A DNA stretch of 64,000 nucleotides, taken from NCBI GenBank assembly GCA_001839685.1, contig MLAK01000667.1, forward strand, positions 1-64,000, given 5' to 3'. This stretch comes from Tritrichomonas foetus. Taxonomy: Eukaryota > Parabasalia > Tritrichomonadida > Tritrichomonadidae. The translations under genes were made by a program, and so were the position numbers. The notes under the pieces were generated by a model. That model had not been told where the DNA came from. It ran no database searches and worked only from the letters and a program-made list of their open reading frames with translations. Below are positions 32,011 to 41,587 of the stretch, piece after piece. The stretch's first letter is position 1; each line of letters opens with the position of its first letter.

Positions 32011-35000
32011 TTATGCACTCTCGACTGAAGATCCTTCAATTAATGCTGCTGCTTTTTCAAATCCAAGTCTGGATGCTTGTCTGAAGTATTTCATTGCAAC
32101 TTTCTGACTCTTTTTAATTCCTCCTTCTCCAGTTTGATACATCTTTCCCACTTCATATTCTGCTTCACTAACAATGCTTTTAATTCCACCGATGGTAATA
32201 ATTTGCTTGAAAATAATAAGAGCATTATCTGGTTCATTTTCATGAATCAACTTTCCGTATTTGAGCATTGCTGGTAAATATTCTTGGTCACAGGCTTCTT
32301 TCAACAAATTCATAGCTTTATTTTTACTTTTTTCATTATTTGTTGTTTCAAGAATTGTTGAAGCTAAGACATATTTTGCTCGAGAACTTTTCTCATTTTG
32401 TTGAAGGGCTTTTTCATATAAATCTTTACCTGTTTTCGCATCATTGTAATTAATAAACATTAAATCCGCATAATCTTCATAAGCATCAAAACAATAGTTA
32501 GAAATTGCCAATTCATAATGCTTTTTGGCTTTTTCGAAATCAGGTTTCATTCCAATTCCATGATGACAACATCTGCCATAATGATACATTGCAATTGGAA
32601 TATTTTTCAATGCGAGATCTTTATAAATCCTCAATGCCAAATGAGTATTTCGTGCCGTACTAGTTCCTTTTTCGACAAGAAGAGCATAATTCACTTTAGC
32701 TTCTAATAAACCTTTAGAAGCAGCTTGACTATACAATAAAATTGCGTGCTCATAATTTTGTTCAACACCAAGACCTTTTTCATACAGTTGAGCTAAAACG
32801 TACATGCATTTTGGAATATTTTCATCAACTCCTAATTGGTAATATTTTACAGCTTCATTGTATTCTCCTAATGCATCGCAAATATTGGCATATCTGAAAT
32901 AAGCTTTAATATTACCTTTTGTAGCAGCTTTTTGGAATCTCGTTTTCGCTTTTTCTAATTCGTTGTTCTTTTCATTAATTTTTCCAAGGAAATAATTTGC
33001 TTGGGGATTTCCATGTTTCGCTGATTTCAAAATGCATGCATCACTTTGTTGCTGATCATCTTTTCTTATCAAAATTCCATAATGATACAAACTTTGATAA
33101 TTTTTGCAATTTTCATATGAATATTGATACAATTCCAATGCCTTAGAGATATTTTTATCGACATATTTGCCTTCTTCATAAAGTTTAGCTGTTTCATAAC
33201 GAGCTAAATCATTTCCACTTGAAATCAAATCTTTTAATTCTTTCAAACCATTGATTTTATCACCAGTTTGAATTTGAAGTAGAATTAATTCAATTTTGGC
33301 ATCTTCGTCTCCATTTTCGGCTAACTTTGCCAATTCATTCTTCTTTTCTTCAATTTCTACTTTTTCATCCGTGACTTTCTTTTGTCGTGATGACAATATT
33401 TTCTTTGCGACTTTACTTCCATTTTCAACTGCCATTTTTAGATAATATATGGCATCTGCATTATCTTCCATATTCCTTCCTAAATAAATCATTGCAGGAA
33501 TATTGCTATGTCTGGCTGCACGCTTCATATAATGATTATCATCCATCATCAATCCATATTCGTACATTGCTTCAGGTAGATTTTCAACATCAGCAAGTTC
33601 TTTCATAAGTTTATGAGCAGTTCCTTTATCAGTTTTTTCAAGCAGTTTAGCATATCTAAATTTACCAATGATTTCTCCAGAATCTCCTGCTTTTTTATAG
33701 TAAAGAAGTGCTTCTGGATATTTTTTAATTCCTGCATATCCTTCTTCAAGCATTAAGCCATAATCGATCATGGCCTGTGGAAGCCCACCATCTGCAGCAC
33801 GCTTACAATTCTCTCGATCATTGTCCGGATCTTTTCTTTTGATTGCAAGAAGACTTCCTTGTTCAGCACTTTGTTTGATTTTATTATCATCTTCGTCTTC
33901 AACACCTAGTAAGAAGAGTGCGTCTGGTTCTGTTTTAGATGCTTCTACAAGGAATTGACGACGATATTCATCTTGTTCAGCAGGAAGTGTTTGACTGTAT
34001 AAATACATTGCGCGATGATGGCCGTTTTCGGCAGCTGCTTTCAAATATTTTTGATCTTCAGTTTGATTGTATAAATAAAATAATGCGTTTTTATTTTCCA
34101 TTGATGCAGCTTTATGTAACAACTCATTATCATTGGTGATGACTGATAAACGATACATAGATTCCGGGACAAAAGGTAAATTTCTATAAAATTGTATAGC
34201 CTTTTCAATATTCTCTTGTTCAAGTTCATTACCAATATATATAATAGCATCTGGATTTCCTTCTTGTGCCGCTTTTTCCATTAATGTATGATCTTTTCGA
34301 ATTAACGCGAGATCATACATTGCTTGAGGATGCTTCATTTTTGCAGCTTTTTCAATTAGTTTTGTATCATTTAATGATTTGCCAAGCAAGTAAATACCAT
34401 CTGGATTTTCTTTATCAGCCGCCATTTTGAAATACTTGACAGATTCCTCAGGATCGCTGGTAATTTGACCATAAATAACTTGAGAACCAGTAATTCCCCA
34501 ATCAGCAGCTTCTTTGAGATACATGGAGCTTTTTTCACGCGATCCCATGGAATTCAAATGCAGTCCATATTCATAAGCAGCCTTAGGATACTTTTTGGAG
34601 GATAATTCCATGTAATACATTGCTTCATCTATTTTGTTTTCACCTTCGAGAATTTTGGCATATCGGTATTGTGCCACTGCATGACCATTTCTAGCAGCTT
34701 CATAAAACAACTTTTTGGCTTCACTTTTTTTACCTTCTTTAAATAAAATTGAAGCGTAATTACACATTCCATTTGGTAGATGTTGATCTGAGCATTTTTT
34801 ATAATACTTTTTAATTTCGTGAGTGTTTTCAGGCTCATTTCTTTCAAGAAAAAGTGCATAATTATACTGTGCTTGTGCTATTCCATGATCAGCAGCAATT
34901 TTCAAATTCTCAATACCATCTTCACTTGAAGGATCCAACCTGAGTTGAATTGTAGCCATATTAAAACGAGCTTTAATACTTCCCCCATCAATAGCCTTCT

Positions 35001-35340
35001 GAAAATACATCATAGCATCATTATTTCGGTTAAATCGCATTAAATGAATTCCAAATTCATTTTGGGCGATTGTATTCCCATCATCGGCCAGATCTTTATA
35101 AATTGAAAGGGCATGGCCAAGATCTTTCGATTCAATTTCTCTCGCATAATATAAACGTGCCTCAACCGATCCATTATTCATTGCACGATTAAGGAGTGTT
35201 GGAAACTCGGGGGAATCTTTGCAAGCCAGTGCATAAAAGTAGAGGGCTCTAGGTTCCTTTGCTTCAGCTGCTTTTTTTATGTATTCAAAGGCCTCTTTAT
35301 ATTTTTTTTGAGATTTTAAATAAAGGCCATATTCGGTCAT
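32011..35340 (-). CDS. Sel1-repeat protein, downstream part (broken gene)
   Basis: 1109 aa made almost entirely of Sel1-like repeats (A...G...A.Y.YG..L...G..A..Y...A pattern, e.g. AAEKGDAIIYIGNEL-type and YEKGLGVEQNYEHAILLYSQAA units). Such alpha/alpha solenoids act as adaptors, for instance in ER-associated degradation (Sel1/Hrd3) or bacterial-type signalling. No signal peptide or membrane helix is visible. The ATG at 35340 is in the middle of a repeat: the preceding codons on the same strand and frame are GHV-TAG-S, and the upstream Sel1 gene ends at exactly that TAG. I think this is one gene split by a nonsense codon. Read through, the gene would be 1323 codons from the open-frame start at 35982 (1307 from the first ATG, 35934). 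Confidence 0.9.
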   Translation of the reverse strand: MTEYGLYLKSQKKYKEAFEYIKKAAEAKEPRALYFYALACKDSPEFPTLLNRAMNNGSVEARLYYAREIESKDLGHALSIYKDLADDGNTIAQNEFGIHLMRFNRNNDAMMYFQKAIDGGSIKARFNMATIQLRLDPSSEDGIENLKIAADHGIAQAQYNYALFLERNEPENTHEIKKYYKKCSDQHLPNGMCNYASILFKEGKKSEAKKLFYEAARNGHAVAQYRYAKILEGENKIDEAMYYMELSSKKYPKAAYEYGLHLNSMGSREKSSMYLKEAADWGITGSQVIYGQITSDPEESVKYFKMAADKENPDGIYLLGKSLNDTKLIEKAAKMKHPQAMYDLALIRKDHTLMEKAAQEGNPDAIIYIGNELEQENIEKAIQFYRNLPFVPESMYRLSVITNDNELLHKAASMENKNALFYLYNQTEDQKYLKAAAENGHHRAMYLYSQTLPAEQDEYRRQFLVEASKTEPDALFLLGVEDEDDNKIKQSAEQGSLLAIKRKDPDNDRENCKRAADGGLPQAMIDYGLMLEEGYAGIKKYPEALLYYKKAGDSGEIIGKFRYAKLLEKTDKGTAHKLMKELADVENLPEAMYEYGLMMDDNHYMKRAARHSNIPAMIYLGRNMEDNADAIYYLKMAVENGSKVAKKILSSRQKKVTDEKVEIEEKKNELAKLAENGDEDAKIELILLQIQTGDKINGLKELKDLISSGNDLARYETAKLYEEGKYVDKNISKALELYQYSYENCKNYQSLYHYGILIRKDDQQQSDACILKSAKHGNPQANYFLGKINEKNNELEKAKTRFQKAATKGNIKAYFRYANICDALGEYNEAVKYYQLGVDENIPKCMYVLAQLYEKGLGVEQNYEHAILLYSQAASKGLLEAKVNYALLVEKGTSTARNTHLALRIYKDLALKNIPIAMYHYGRCCHHGIGMKPDFEKAKKHYELAISNYCFDAYEDYADLMFINYNDAKTGKDLYEKALQQNEKSSRAKYVLASTILETTNNEKSKNKAMNLLKEACDQEYLPAMLKYGKLIHENEPDNALIIFKQIITIGGIKSIVSEAEYEVGKMYQTGEGGIKKSQKVAMKYFRQASRLGFEKAAALIEGSSVESA

Positions 35341-35343
35341 TGA

Positions 35344-35934
35344 CTAAACGTGTCCTTTTTCAGCAGCCCTTTGAAAATAGGCTGAGCCTTTTTTGGGGTC
35401 AGTTTGCGAAATGATAATTCCTGCATGATATAAAGCTAGTGGATCTTTCGTATAGCTTTTAAATATTTTGAGAGCTTCTTTGATGTTCTGTTCGATTCCT
35501 TGTCCACGTTCAAGCATGATTGCTAATGCAATATTTGCTTCTGGACAATTTCGAGATGCAGCAATTTGCATATATTCTGCTGCTTTTTTCTGTTTCGATT
35601 TATGCGTTGCGAGAATTAGAGCATATTGATACATCGCTTTGGTGTGATTTTTTTCTGCCGCCGATCGAAGCAAATCATGAACCCGTTTTATTTGCCCGGG
35701 CTTTTCCATGAGTTGCATTGCAAGTTCGTATTGACTTCGTGGGTCTCCCCTTTTTGCCTTTTCTTCAAGTCGGTTTTCGAGTTTCGGAAGTGACGAAAGA
35801 GTCGAATTTGTTTGAGAATTGGTTGAGGTGGAATTTTCGTTGGTATTACCACCGCCAACTCGAATTCCTGGCTTTCCAATCACTTTGGCTTTCCCAAATG
35901 TCTCGCCTACGCTCAGGCCGAGGTTGAGCGCCAT
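35344..35934 (-). CDS. Sel1-repeat protein, upstream part (broken gene)
   Basis: 196 aa from the first ATG at 35934 (the open frame starts with TTG at 35982). A Gly-rich N-terminus (GKPGIRVGGGNTNENSTSTN) is followed by four or five Sel1 repeats (AAEKNHTKAMYQYALILATH, ASRNCPEANIALAIMLERGQG). It ends in the middle of a repeat with FQRAAEKGHV then TAG at 35344-35346. The next codons in the same frame, S-M-T-E-Y-G-L-Y-L, complete that repeat. See the downstream part. Confidence 0.85.
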   Translation of the reverse strand: MALNLGLSVGETFGKAKVIGKPGIRVGGGNTNENSTSTNSQTNSTLSSLPKLENRLEEKAKRGDPRSQYELAMQLMEKPGQIKRVHDLLRSAAEKNHTKAMYQYALILATHKSKQKKAAEYMQIAASRNCPEANIALAIMLERGQGIEQNIKEALKIFKSYTKDPLALYHAGIIISQTDPKKGSAYFQRAAEKGHV

Positions 35935-36581
35935 TCCGATTTTTGATTTTCCGAATGATGTTTCCCACTTTTTGTGTTTCAATTAGTTTTTTCGACTCAA
36001 TTTTTTTCTATGATTGATTGAATTCTGAAAATAAATCACCTCCAAATATTCTAAATCATTTCCAATTGAATTCTGAAAGAAAGATATCTCAATTTTTCTA
36101 TTCACAACCATCACATATTGAAAGTTCCGGACTTGTTTTTTCTCAATGAAACTGGCGTTTTATAATTATAAAAAGGATTTTGATAACGATCTTTAATTCT
36201 ATGAGATTTTTGCGCAAAAATTTTTTTCAAAAGATATTGATGTGTCTCACATTCAAACTTTGAATCACTTTAAAAATTGAAAGGATTTTCATCATATGAT
36301 ATTTTCATAGGTTATTCATGTCTATATAACATGTAAAGCTTTCAAATGTAGAAACTAATTCGATCTTGGTGATTTGGATTGACAAAAAATAAGTGAATCA
36401 CTCCAGAAATTCAATTAAATTGAAAGGACTATTCAAAACTATCAAATGGTTAAAATGTGAGATGATATCTCTGAGATACATAAAAGATATTTTTGTTGAT
36501 TAATCTAAAAAAATAAAAATAATTCAATGAAATACGGTAAAGTAGAGTTAGAAAATTTTCTGAATGTGATTGAGAGCAACC
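35935..36581. other. Upstream region of the Sel1 gene
   Basis: About 650 bp, AT-rich. A short ORF from 36527 runs into the inverted repeat at 36585 and is not called as a gene. Nothing else recognised. Confidence 0.5.
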
Positions 36582-36584
36582 ATT

Positions 36585-36613
36585 CACGCGATCCACTTTT
36601 TCCCAAAACTCCA
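36585..36613 (+). repeat. Left terminal inverted repeat of candidate transposon
   Basis: Begins TCACGCGATCCACTTTTTCC. It matches the complement of 39625-39653 at 27 of 29 positions. Confidence 0.75.
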
Positions 36614-37021
36614 AAATTAAAAAAATGGATAAAAATAGCTGTAATTAATACATCTTCTGAGATTTTTTTGGGATGTCATAATGATCTATGTCTCGCTCCG
36701 ATTTTTAAATTTTTTGATCCGAATAAAAAATATCATTTTGGTTTTTTCTGGGAATTTTGTTTCAGTGTGTCAAAACTTGGGAAAAATGTATTTTAAATAT
36801 AATGGTGATCTAAAATTATGAAACAAAGGAATTTTATTTGGATAATTACCTAATGGATTTTTGAAAAAACAATTTATCAAGAATTTTCAATATATTTATA
36901 TAAAGTAAAAAATATAAGAGATAAATATAAAAATTATGGAAAATTACAAAGAACAATTCAAGATAATTTTATTTTGAGAAATAGCAGTTTTATTCAAAAA
37001 GTTGATTTTTGATTTCAATCT

Positions 37022-37816
37022 CTAAAGGCAAGCTCTGTGATAAAATATAGTAAAGTTTCGACTAGCTTCTTCAATTGATTCGCAAATCATTTGTTTCATG
37101 GTTTCTTTATTCAATGGAGCAATTTTCTTTTCATTCAATATCTTTGCATAGTACTTTTTGATGAATATTTCATTTATTATTGAAAAAACTTCTTCAATTG
37201 GATCAAGGAAACAGGAGTTAGGAGAAGTATATGTGAAAGAAATATTTTTGGTCGCTGCTAAATCTTTAGTTTCATCCATAAGTTTATGGAAGGTGGCATT
37301 ATCAAACAAAAAATATTTCCGCTCGGAATTTCGACCAAAAAGCTCAATGTTGTTCATTAAAAAACAATTAAATGTTAATGTATTGAAAGGTTCATAACTA
37401 GTGGCATAGGAAATGATACCATAACGGTTTATCATTACAATGATATATAAAGGTGGAAGGTTGCATGAATGAAATATAGGCTTGTATATCCCACCTTTAT
37501 AATTCTTTGGCACGTACATTGATTTTAAATTGAATTTTTTGGGAATGAAGGGCTTTTCATCAATTGAGAAAGTATTTTTATAATTAATTTTCAAAATTGA
37601 TCTTTCTATTAATATTGCTGATAGTTTTTTAATATTACAGTCTGCTGCTCCAGTTCGAATAGTCCTTTTTGAAGTAACTGTTTTAGCTACTTCGCAAAAA
37701 TATGAATATGATATTGTAACATCATGATGCATCTCTAGAAATTGCTGATATAGTTGTTTTTTGTGAACTCCTGGATGAGGTGATTTAAAGAAGTCAGTAA
37801 CCAATGCCTTTATCAT
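37022..37816 (-). CDS. DDE transposase (Tc1/mariner-IS630 type)
   Basis: The transposase of the surrounding element. The open frame (276 codons) begins with TTG at 37852; the first ATG is at 37816 (264 aa). With residues numbered from the TTG, the catalytic triad reads D98 (SIDEKP), D184 (FLFDNATFHK) and E220 (CFLDPIEEVFS), that is D-D-35-E, in the contexts typical of the superfamily (FDNAxxH and LxPIEExFS). A helix-turn-helix-like segment is at residues ~28-65 (GVHKKQLYQQFLEMHHDVTI). A first DNA-binding helix set may be missing at the N-terminus: a TAG lies 13 codons before the TTG, with no ATG in between. Intact over the catalytic core, so possibly functional if the N-terminus is complete. 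Confidence 0.82.
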   Translation of the reverse strand: MIKALVTDFFKSPHPGVHKKQLYQQFLEMHHDVTISYSYFCEVAKTVTSKRTIRTGAADCNIKKLSAILIERSILKINYKNTFSIDEKPFIPKKFNLKSMYVPKNYKGGIYKPIFHSCNLPPLYIIVMINRYGIISYATSYEPFNTLTFNCFLMNNIELFGRNSERKYFLFDNATFHKLMDETKDLAATKNISFTYTSPNSCFLDPIEEVFSIINEIFIKKYYAKILNEKKIAPLNKETMKQMICESIEEASRNFTIFYHRACL

Positions 37817-38397
37817 GAGACCAAATGGTGAAATGAACTGTCTTTTTTTCAATGTTTTTGAAAATTGAATGAAACAGAAAATTAAACTTACCTATTTTCA
37901 CCTTATTGGTTGATATATTACATGAAATATTGATGCCGAAAGAGATATAGAAGAAAAACTGAATGAGTAATTATGGATACACACTCAAAAAGTAGAGGAA
38001 GATATCTTATTCCATTAATTACTCGAAAACTACTTTCTATTTAACCATTTTCTTTTGAATACTTTCTTTATCTTTTCTTGATGCTTCAATTTCTTAGAAT
38101 TTTTCTAAAAATAAAAAAAAATAATATCTGAAAAAAAGTCGTTTACAACTATGTATTACTTTCAACCATTTTCAAATAAAAAATTAATACTTAATTTATC
38201 TTTGTTCTGATTAAACTTATATGATATCATATTTAAAAAATGGATTAAGTAACTGATAAATAAAATGAATTATTAGATTGATGCAATAATTAAGCACACA
38301 ATGAAGAAATAACTTTATTGTGTCGAAATACTTTTATTGAATGCTTTCAATTTCATAGAAATAAATTCAATATGAACATTTCATTTCATTGTTATCT

Positions 38398-39174
38398 ATG
38401 TCTGAACATTGGCTGTCTATTGATGTGGTTCCTGTTGAGGATGTACAATCAAATGCTGAATTTTTTACTATTCCTATACAAACTGCTTCAATTCTCAAAT
38501 ATTCTACTAAAAAAAACTCATGTCTTGTATCAACTAAAAAAACAACTAGTATCGAGATTGTTGCTCCTCGACAAGCATGTGCATCATTACAAACCTTTTA
38601 TGAATTTGTTCGCTCTAAAATTCCTGTTTTACACCCAACAAAATTTTTAGTGTGGGCCATTGTAGACAATAACGGGTTTGTCTCGACTTATACCCATCTT
38701 CATCAAACCCTTACTAGTAACTATGAGTTGTTAATAGCAACTCTCCCTGAAAACGTATCTGACAGGCTCTTAAACGGGAAAAAAGGATCAAGACTAGGAG
38801 ATGAACTCTCCCAAATTCTAAATCAAATTTTAGATGTTCAGCACATTTCGGGAAATAGTTCCCCTAAGAAACTCATATTGGAAACAAAAATCAATGAAAG
38901 AAAAGTAAAAACTCAGATAACAGAAGTCAAAGAAAATATGGATTTTCATGTCACTTCTCTGCCTCAAGCTCAACCACAAAAACCTACAAGAAAAATATCT
39001 GTTTGGAAAAAATACGAAGAATTGTTACTCGCTCTTAATTCGGTAATGTTTACTATTGAGACACATTTAGCGCCTAGGCGCCGAACAACTGAACTTCACA
39101 CAGATATAATTTACGAAATAGTAGAACAAATATTTACAAAACATGTAATTGAAGAAGAAAACATGGATTCGTAA
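38398..39174 (+). CDS. Unknown 258-aa protein, second gene of candidate transposon
   Basis: ATG at 38398 after a TTG-opened frame. The N-terminal ~110 residues are mixed alpha/beta (MSEHWLSIDVVPVEDVQSN ... KIPVLHPTKFLVWAIVDNNG). A polar linker then leads to a helical C-terminus (KKYEELLLALNSVMFTIETH, IIYEIVEQIFTKHV). No motif recognised. It is transcribed divergently from the transposase and ends about 480 bp before the right inverted repeat, so it may be an accessory protein of the element or a host gene that was captured. Full-length and without stops. Confidence 0.65.
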   Translation: MSEHWLSIDVVPVEDVQSNAEFFTIPIQTASILKYSTKKNSCLVSTKKTTSIEIVAPRQACASLQTFYEFVRSKIPVLHPTKFLVWAIVDNNGFVSTYTHLHQTLTSNYELLIATLPENVSDRLLNGKKGSRLGDELSQILNQILDVQHISGNSSPKKLILETKINERKVKTQITEVKENMDFHVTSLPQAQPQKPTRKISVWKKYEELLLALNSVMFTIETHLAPRRRTTELHTDIIYEIVEQIFTKHVIEEENMDS

Positions 39175-39276
39175 ATAAGGAAAATTTCTTGGGATATAAT
39201 ATTCTAAATCTGAATCATTATTTATATATATTGATATATAAATATGAAAATAAACAACGATAACAATACTACATAN

Positions 39277-39277
39277 T
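39277..39277. other. Single N in a T-run
   Basis: One ambiguous base immediately before a T9 run; probably a homopolymer assembly artefact. Confidence 0.9.
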
Positions 39278-39624
39278 TTTTTTTTCCCTCCTAATTGTTG
39301 ATAAAAAGAGGTACAAAACATTTTAATAGCATAATAAGTAACTTTTTCGATAGTATCACATGAAATGAAAAAATGATTATATTGGGTCAAAAGGAAAAAC
39401 CATCAAATTCCATTACAATAGACATAAATACTGTTAAAATTAATCATATTCGTGAAATTTGAGAAAATATAAAAAATGAAATTATTTCATCAAATTTCAA
39501 AATGATGGTGGAATCTTAAATTTCCTTATATAGGAACTCTAATATGTATATAGAGAAATGGCTTACTCACTTTCCCAAAAATATTTTCTGGTTTGGCTCT
39601 GAGAATTTTTGGGAAAAATTTTTG

Positions 39625-39653
39625 GGAATTTTGGGAAAAAGTGGATTGCGTGA
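39625..39653 (-). repeat. Right terminal inverted repeat of candidate transposon
   Basis: On the minus strand it begins TCACGCAATCCACTTTTTCC. Partner of 36585-36613. Two more TTCCCAAAA words follow inward. Confidence 0.75.
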
Positions 39654-39655
39654 TT

Positions 39656-39656
<1 letters not shown>

Positions 39657-39710
<54 letters not shown>
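39657..39710. repeat. 54-nt poly(T) run
   Basis: Uninterrupted T's directly outside the right inverted repeat. On the minus strand this is a 54-nt A run leading into the element end. Confidence 0.95.
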
Positions 39711-39713
<3 letters not shown>

Positions 39714-40237
39714 ATTGATCATTTTCAGATGATATATGTTCCATATAAAATAGCCAACATACAAAATTAATTCAATTAGTTTTTTAGTGAAAAAAAATTC
39801 AATGGATAATTTCACTGAAAAGTTCATCGATACGGAATCAAATCCACCCATTATTTTGTGTTGGGGTGTATGGAACATGCCAAAAAAAAATTGAATAATT
39901 TGCATATTAGTATTAACTTTTGATGAAATGGAGATTTTGCATTTGCATCGTAGAAGGAAAAAAAAAAAAAATCTTTCACATAATTTCATTTTGGTTTATG
40001 AATAGAAGTAATTTTGAGAAAGATAGTTTGATGCCTTAATATGCATACATCATTATTCAAAAACTTTGGCTTCCATCAAACTCATCTCACAATTGTGAGT
40101 TTGGAAGTCTCAAAAACTTCAAAAACTGCTAATGGCGCATCTGGAGTTTTTTATTGAATTTCTATGATGAATTAACCAAGTTTATATATAAGTTTTGTAA
40201 CAAAACATTTGTTCCATCATTTGAAGGCATTTATTTT

Positions 40238-40500
40238 GTAATAGATAGAATTCTTTGTTATAGATAGAATTCCTGTAATAGATAGAATTCTTTGTTATAG
40301 ATAGAATTCCTGTAATAGATAGAATTCTTTGTTATAGATAGAATNCTCTGTAATAGATAGAATTCTTTGTTATAGATAGAATTCTCTGTAATAGATTGAA
40401 TTCTTTGTTATAGATAGAATTCTCTGTAATAGATAGAATGCTTTGTAATAGATAGAATTCTTTGTAATAGATAGAATACTTTGGAAAAGATAGAATGCTA
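40238..40500. repeat. Minisatellite of 18-19 bp units
   Basis: About 14 units of the type GTAATAGATAGAATTCTTT alternating with GTTATAGATAGAATTCCT, so a higher-order period near 37 bp. Most units contain GAATTC. Units degenerate toward 40500. One N at 40345. The array ends 9 bp from the stop codon of the coiled-coil gene on the minus strand and so forms its 3' flank. Confidence 0.9.
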
Positions 40501-40508
40501 TGAATAAA

Positions 40509-41243
40509 TTATTTTGGTATCAAAATGTCGCGCTTAATAATATTTTCTAAGTCTTGTGGTACATATGGCCTTGTTCGTTTTCTGTAGGTATCTTTGAAGA
40601 CCTTCGGGCGTTGAATTCTTGGTAACAAATTTGATGTTGGTGCAACGTGGGATTGCTTCTGATGATGATTTACGTGTCTTTCTTGAACAACTAAAACTGT
40701 TTCATCTTCATCGATTGAAGGATCAACCAATGCTCTTTTGAAGTGGTTTAATTCTTTTTTAAGTGCTTCAATTTGTGTGTCAAAATGCTGCTTCATTGTG
40801 GCAACGTCTGCTCGGGTTTGTTCAAGCTGGTCATGAATTCCAGAAAATTTTGTATTTAATTGTTCATCGAGAAGCTTTTTTGAAGCAAATGAAATTTCTC
40901 TAAGTAAATAATCAACATATTGACGGTCTGCTTTTTCAGGCAATTCTGCCAAATCCGCTTTTTTGTTCATCTGGTCATCAAAAATTGAGATTAACGCTTT
41001 ATAGCATTGAACTTTATCGTTAGAATGTAAATACCCAATTACATCGCGCCAATTTTCATCATAAAATTCTAATTGTGTTGGTGCTATTTGGAATTGTTGG
41101 GGATCATTTGAATTGGAATTAAATATAAACGATGTTTTTGGCATATTTGATTCGCTAGAATTCGCTTTGTATCCAAGAACTCGCTGATGAAGATTCGAAA
41201 CCCTTTCCTCTAGGCTTTGAAGATCCTTAAATTGTTGATTCAT
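40509..41243 (-). CDS. Coiled-coil protein of unknown function
   Basis: 244 aa from ATG 41243 (the open frame starts with TTG at 41264). An N-terminal coiled coil (QQFKDLQSLEERVSNLHQRVLGY) is followed by a polar Asn/Ser linker and a conserved-looking block (FYDENWRDVIGYLHSNDKVQ ... LPEKADRQYVDYLLREISFA). A second coiled coil runs at about residues 125-175 (KLLDEQLNTKFSGIHDQLEQ), and the C-terminus is basic. The KADRxxVxxLL word is reminiscent of cytoskeletal/ciliary coiled-coil proteins, but I do not assign a family. The stop lies beside a minisatellite. AAACGGTCGT at 41298-41307 is in the upstream region. Confidence 0.8.
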   Translation of the reverse strand: MNQQFKDLQSLEERVSNLHQRVLGYKANSSESNMPKTSFIFNSNSNDPQQFQIAPTQLEFYDENWRDVIGYLHSNDKVQCYKALISIFDDQMNKKADLAELPEKADRQYVDYLLREISFASKKLLDEQLNTKFSGIHDQLEQTRADVATMKQHFDTQIEALKKELNHFKRALVDPSIDEDETVLVVQERHVNHHQKQSHVAPTSNLLPRIQRPKVFKDTYRKRTRPYVPQDLENIIKRDILIPK

Positions 41244-41587
41244 CAGATTTTCATTTCTGAACAACGAATTTTTTTCTGGAAATAATCATCGTTTTTTAAA
41301 CGGTCGTGAAAAGACGATCAAGAAACTTCACTAATGATCTAATCTGATTTATATCATACATTTGTTTCACAAATATATGCTTTAAATTCCAGAACGAATC
41401 AAGGAAAACATAGAATAGTTAATTAAAAAATATATGATCTCAGATATCCAATATCAATTCTCTGAAAGATTAACTATTCACTTTCAAAAATACTCATAAC
41501 TGCATGAAAAAAAGTTAGCTAATACATGGTAAATTAGAAAATGTATGAAATATATTTATTCAAATTATAATATAATAATATATTATT
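41244..41587. other. Spacer between two minus-strand genes
   Basis: Promoter side of the coiled-coil gene, with AAACGGTCGT at 41298-41307 about 55 bp before its ATG, and 3' side of the RBM-like gene. No ORF. Confidence 0.5.

Larger units (their letters stand above)
36582..39656. mobile_element. Candidate two-gene DNA transposon, about 3.07 kb
   Basis: A 29-bp sequence at 36585-36613 recurs in inverted orientation at 39625-39653 with 27 of 29 identical bases (core CACTTTTTCCCAAAA). It can be extended 3 bp outward with one mismatch. Between the copies lie a DDE transposase (minus strand) and an unknown 258-aa ORF (plus strand), transcribed away from each other. Shorter TTCCCAAAA words are repeated inside both ends, as in transposase-binding subterminal repeats. 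The right end abuts 54 T's. I see no clear target duplication: left flank AGCAAC, right flank poly-T. Family inferred as Tc1/mariner-IS630-like from the transposase. Confidence 0.65.

Noticed and set aside
36527..36796. 89-codon ORF with ATG
   Set aside because: It overlaps the left inverted repeat, and its RDPLFPKTPK wording is simply that repeat translated; the right repeat gives RNPLFPKIPK.
37840..37900. GTAAGT...CAG as an intron at the transposase N-terminus
   Set aside because: No upstream in-frame ATG exon and no trichomonad branch motif; more simply the start is the ATG at 37816 or the N-terminus is truncated.
39567..39989. 140-codon ORF with poly-Lys
   Set aside because: Translation of the poly(A) complement of the T run; no ATG-based protein signal.
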